DNA from: Ralstonia sp. UBA689
GTDB lineage: Bacteria; Pseudomonadota; Gammaproteobacteria; Burkholderiales; Burkholderiaceae
Assembly (NCBI RefSeq): GCF_002298975.1
Contig: NZ_DBMV01000046.1
Location: forward strand, 1-64,000
Direction: 5' to 3'
Length of the DNA stretch: 64,000 bases
Made by a program: the position numbers and the translations under genes. This document shows positions 60,998 through 64,000 of this stretch, in pieces. The notes below the pieces were generated by a model, which was given only the letters and a program-made list of their open reading frames with translations, was not told the DNA's origin and ran no database searches. Position 1 is the first letter of the stretch. Every line of letters begins with the position of its first letter.

Positions 60998-62109
60998 GAA
61001 TCTTCGCTGGCTGCGCTTTCCCACTGCGCGAGCAACTCCGCGGGAATGGCTTGAATGATCTCCGCATAGCGTTTGCCAACAAACTGCTCGGCGCGCTGCA
61101 GCAGCACGGGAATTGGGCTGCTTGGCTCATGGCGTTCAAACCATAGGCGGGCCTGGCGGATTTGTGCAACAGCGTCTTCTCGCTCGCCCGCCCCTTGATG
61201 AGCCGGGCCAAAGGCTGGCTCGGCAGGGCCGTGATAGGGGCTGGATTCTTCGCGTTGTGCGGTGTGTTGCGCGGGTTTGCCATCATCTGCATGCCCGGAG
61301 GCGCCCGCTGCGTGATGTTCCGCCACCGTGTGCAAGGTTGGTGCGTCGGCGCATGCCAGCCTGGATAGCAGCCTCTCCATCGGCGACAAGTCTGGGCAGT
61401 AGGCGTACAGATGTTCTGTGCACCAGGCTTGGATTTCCGCCAGGCTGTGCCGTGCCTCGTCAAACCCCGCCATGTTTGCCGGTTGCTGGACGCGCAAATC
61501 CGCCAGTTGCCGATTGACCGATTCCGGCGCCAGTGCATCGCTCGGGCGCGGATGCGCGAAGGCTCGCTCGACGTCGCGCACTTGCAGGCGTGTGGCCATC
61601 GCTTTGGCAAGCACAATTTCGCGCACGTCGCCCAGCAGGCCTTCTGCGTCGGTCAGTGCCTGAAGTGCGTTCATGCGGATCTCGAGCGCACCATCGGGAT
61701 CGTCATCGGCGCCAAGCTGGGGATGGATCTCCTTGGGAAACGCTGCCAGCCAGGCGGCCAACAGATGGGTGCCCTCAGCCAAGCCCGTGGCACCGGCCAG
61801 TCGTGTGCGGCATCGCGCAAACAGGATTGCCAGTCGTACATCCTTGCTGCGCATCATGAGCCGACGGCAGTCCCGATCAATGTCGCTCCAGTTGACGGGG
61901 TCCGGTGTTCCCACGAAGTTGCCATATTGCGCTTCGGCCTTGGGCGCGACGCGGGCGAAGAGCACCACGAACTCCGGGTCGTACTCGAGGTCGGGGCCAC
62001 ACGGCGCGTCGGCATCGATGGGCGCCACCCAATCATGGCCCGCCGGTTCCTTGGCGGCGTTGCCCGAACGCGATGGTTTGGATTGGGTGTGTTTCTTCGG
62101 TTGACTCAT
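60994..62109 (-). CDS. tssA: Type VI secretion protein TssA
   Basis: 371 residues from ATG 62109, overlapping the tssG stop (ATGA); the longer open frame is not supported. The ImpA N-terminal domain is clear: CGPDLEYDPEFVVLFAR, VNWSDIDRDCRRLMMRSKDV, GLAEGTHLLAAWLAAFPKEIHP. The C-terminus (QARLWFERHEPSSPIPVLLQRA) is the short TssA type. TssA caps the baseplate and guides sheath assembly. In this run it lies between tssG and tssL, with no clpV gene between. Confidence 0.92.
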   Translation of the reverse strand: MSQPKKHTQSKPSRSGNAAKEPAGHDWVAPIDADAPCGPDLEYDPEFVVLFARVAPKAEAQYGNFVGTPDPVNWSDIDRDCRRLMMRSKDVRLAILFARCRTRLAGATGLAEGTHLLAAWLAAFPKEIHPQLGADDDPDGALEIRMNALQALTDAEGLLGDVREIVLAKAMATRLQVRDVERAFAHPRPSDALAPESVNRQLADLRVQQPANMAGFDEARHSLAEIQAWCTEHLYAYCPDLSPMERLLSRLACADAPTLHTVAEHHAAGASGHADDGKPAQHTAQREESSPYHGPAEPAFGPAHQGAGEREDAVAQIRQARLWFERHEPSSPIPVLLQRAEQFVGKRYAEIIQAIPAELLAQWESAASEDS

Positions 62110-63197
62110 AGTTGGATCGCTTGAGCGGTTTGTGCAGCAGGCGGGGGATTGGCGTGGGCGAACGACTGTGCGTAGTGCTCCGGTATGAATCGCATGCCGG
62201 TGATGGGTTCGCCAGACGGCATATGACCAAGCCAGCTTGACCAGCCAAGCTGCTGCGGGCCACCGATGACCGCTGGTGGTGCGCGATGCGGCTTGATGTG
62301 CAACTCCAATTCCCACTCGAATTCGTAGCCGATGAACGCCCGCACCCACTCGACCAGGCGCGGCAGGTCAACTCCTTGCGGGGTGAAGCGCAAGTACGCT
62401 TCGATATCGAGCGGGCCGATGACAATGCGGAACTTGTGCTGCCGGTCGGGGACCATTTCGCCAAGCATGAAGCCTTCGCCAAGTACGGATGTCGATCCCG
62501 GACTGCCCAGATGACTCTGCTCGGTAGGGCCGATGGCAATCCAATGAAAGACCGTCTCCTCAATCGCGACCGGCACCCCGAAATACTGCATGAGGGTCGC
62601 GCGCAGGCCATCGGGATTGCGTGACTCACGCACCAGGTGTGCGCTCGCGGCAAGACGTGGGTGAGCGGGCAGGGGGCTCGCGGCGATCTCATCAGGATCC
62701 TGTCCAGTGAGGCTCGCGATATAGAACGAGAACCGCTCCTCCTGAGGCCTGTCCAGGCTGGCGGTCGCTTGCGCAGAGGCCCATGCGCGATAGAGCAGCG
62801 TGAGATATCGGTGATGAAAGATGTCCAGGAAATCCACCAGCGTCGAGTCGCGCCGGCTTTGCTGGCGGTCTCGGGCAATTTCCGTGACGTGAATGGGTAG
62901 CGGTCCGTTGGGGCCGAGCGTGCCCAGCCCAAACAGTTGCACGCGCAGGTTGCCGCCATCGAGGCTTGCACTGGCGATCTCGCGGGGAGCGAAGGCTAGG
63001 CTCGGCTGCTGCCCCAGCCGGAATGGCTCGGCCAATGGCCGCCGGGCCCTGCCAATGGGGTCCTTGGTGCTGCATGCGTCGATGCGGCGCAGCAGCATCA
63101 GGAATCCGTGGCGCCAGGGTTCGGCCTGCAACTGCTCGAGCAGCTCGGGGCGTAGTGAAATCCGCCCATCCACTGCGGGAAGCGTCTCGCGTTTCAT
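62106..63197 (-). CDS. tssG: Type VI secretion baseplate protein TssG
   Basis: 363 residues from ATG 63197, overlapping the tssF stop by one base (TGATG). Family segments: EPWRHGFLMLLRRIDACS near the start, RPLAEPFRLGQQPSLAFAP, LFGLGTLGPNGPLPIHVTE, and FHHRYLTLLYRAWA. TssG joins TssF and TssK in the baseplate wedge under VgrG. Tight overlap with tssF supports equal synthesis. Confidence 0.95.
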   Translation of the reverse strand: MKRETLPAVDGRISLRPELLEQLQAEPWRHGFLMLLRRIDACSTKDPIGRARRPLAEPFRLGQQPSLAFAPREIASASLDGGNLRVQLFGLGTLGPNGPLPIHVTEIARDRQQSRRDSTLVDFLDIFHHRYLTLLYRAWASAQATASLDRPQEERFSFYIASLTGQDPDEIAASPLPAHPRLAASAHLVRESRNPDGLRATLMQYFGVPVAIEETVFHWIAIGPTEQSHLGSPGSTSVLGEGFMLGEMVPDRQHKFRIVIGPLDIEAYLRFTPQGVDLPRLVEWVRAFIGYEFEWELELHIKPHRAPPAVIGGPQQLGWSSWLGHMPSGEPITGMRFIPEHYAQSFAHANPPPAAQTAQAIQL

Positions 63198-64000
63198 CAG
63201 GCCACTCCACGCGTACCCATGCGCACCGGGAACCGGGCCAGGCACCCTCGTTGCATCGAGTGCAGCTCCGTCTGCGTGAAGGTATTGATTGAGACATGGC
63301 GCGAGAGGTAGTGCTCGATGATCAAGCCAAAGAGATAGGGGCTGATGCCAGAGAATCCCGTCTCGTCGACAGTCAAGGTGCATTCGATTCCGCGGCCGAA
63401 TACCAGCGGGCCGGAGCCCGGGAGTTTGCGCGTGACTGGGCGGGTCTTGACGCCGACCACGCCTTCGATCTGGCGCCGATGGTCGCTGTCGTCGTTAGAG
63501 AGAAACAGCCGCAGCAGGTCGCGCAGCCCCTGGCCGCCCGCCCGGTGATCGAGCTCGTCGAGCGGGAGGTAATTGAAATTGAGTTGTCGGATGAGCCTCC
63601 AAGCCATCTCACGCTCGGCGTAGGGCGCCTGCGGTGCGCTTGGGGGCCGGATCAGACCGACGCTCTCGAGCGGGGCCGACTGTGCGATGGTCAGGTCGCT
63701 TACGCCGTCGCGCGGCACGAGGTTAGGCAGGTCGCGATTGGTCACGAGCGCATCGACGGACAGGTAGCGGATTGTCTCCCGATAGGGGGCTTCGTGCTGA
63801 TCGACGAGCGAGATGAATACTTCGGTGCCGATGTAGGGCGTGCGCGTACCGTAGCGCCGCGCAGAGTCGGAAAGAAGGCGCCGCTCTCGGCGTGTTGAGA
63901 AATATCGCCCGTGGTTGCCTTCGTCGTTGTTGAGCGTCTCATAAAGCGGACGGAATTCCTGCTCGGCCGAGGTGGCGGCGACTTGGCCGTGGATCTTCTC
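63197..64000 (-). CDS. tssF: Type VI secretion baseplate protein TssF, C-terminal part
   Basis: The frame is open from the right edge to the stop at 63197, giving the last 267 residues of a protein usually near 600. Recognised by the TssF/ImpG C-terminal segments YLSVDALVTNRDLPNLVPRD, MAWRLIRQLNFNYLPLDE, GLRDLLRLF, and FGRGIECTLTVDE, VSINTFTQTELHS. With TssG and TssK it forms the baseplate wedge. The N-terminus and the upstream tss genes should lie to the right of the window. Confidence 0.94.
   Translation of the reverse strand, partial: EKIHGQVAATSAEQEFRPLYETLNNDEGNHGRYFSTRRERRLLSDSARRYGTRTPYIGTEVFISLVDQHEAPYRETIRYLSVDALVTNRDLPNLVPRDGVSDLTIAQSAPLESVGLIRPPSAPQAPYAEREMAWRLIRQLNFNYLPLDELDHRAGGQGLRDLLRLFLSNDDSDHRRQIEGVVGVKTRPVTRKLPGSGPLVFGRGIECTLTVDETGFSGISPYLFGLIIEHYLSRHVSINTFTQTELHSMQRGCLARFPVRMGTRGVA

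Overview
The window looks like a chromosome or megaplasmid segment from a high-GC betaproteobacterium of the Burkholderiaceae, most likely Ralstonia or a close relative such as Cupriavidus. This is inferred from the base composition and from the mix of gene families: many LysR and IclR regulators, aromatic catabolism, a type VI secretion system with VgrG and Rhs proteins, and Omp32-type porins. No rRNA, tRNA, CRISPR array or intact insertion sequence was seen.

Layout. 1-6.4 kb: a leftward vgrG-rhs pair; the rhs toxin end lies outside the window. 7-14.3 kb: a LysR/acyl-CoA dehydrogenase divergon, a two-gene ABC importer (fused double permease plus ATPase), a PaiB-type protein and a LysE exporter, closed by a strong two-way terminator. 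14.3-19.5 kb: a leftward MFS-hmgA-fahA homogentisate operon with a divergent LysR gene and a clear 9-bp-arm palindrome between them. 19.6-27.9 kb: a thioesterase; a leftward metallo-beta-lactamase-fold / FAD monooxygenase / DUF2783 operon; and a rightward IclR plus Liv-type ABC operon with a fused LivM-LivG gene. 27.9-32.3 kb: small housekeeping or exported proteins and the decayed tail of an aspartate 4-decarboxylase gene.

32.5-37.2 kb: a tight five-gene operon encoding a diheme cytochrome c peroxidase lipoprotein, an outer-membrane porin, an exported FMN-binding protein with a flavinylation motif, an ApbE flavin transferase and a His-containing membrane protein. It reads as an extracytosolic flavin/heme electron-transfer system, possibly iron-regulated. 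37.2-41.1 kb: LysR/DUF2798, acetyltransferase, DUF1348, AraC and TetR genes.

41.2-55.3 kb: a large rightward catabolic operon. It encodes a Rieske oxygenase and its VanB-type reductase, an extradiol-type VOC dioxygenase, an alpha/beta hydrolase, two SDRs, a cupin, a thiamine-diphosphate enzyme, an aspartate-dehydrogenase-like protein, an aldehyde dehydrogenase, an MFS importer and a porin. An IclR regulator lies inside it. Two similar 16-bp palindromes, one before the first gene and one before the porin gene, suggest a single regulon. The substrate is unknown; this is the best candidate for an undescribed pathway.

55.4-64 kb: a hydroxyacid dehydrogenase, a 40-codon small ORF, a cupin, a sterol-desaturase-type hydroxylase, a frameshifted and truncated phage-type integrase, and then overlapping type VI secretion genes tssF-tssG-tssA-tssL read leftward from the right edge. 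The vgrG-rhs pair on the left and the tss genes on the right are about 53 kb apart.
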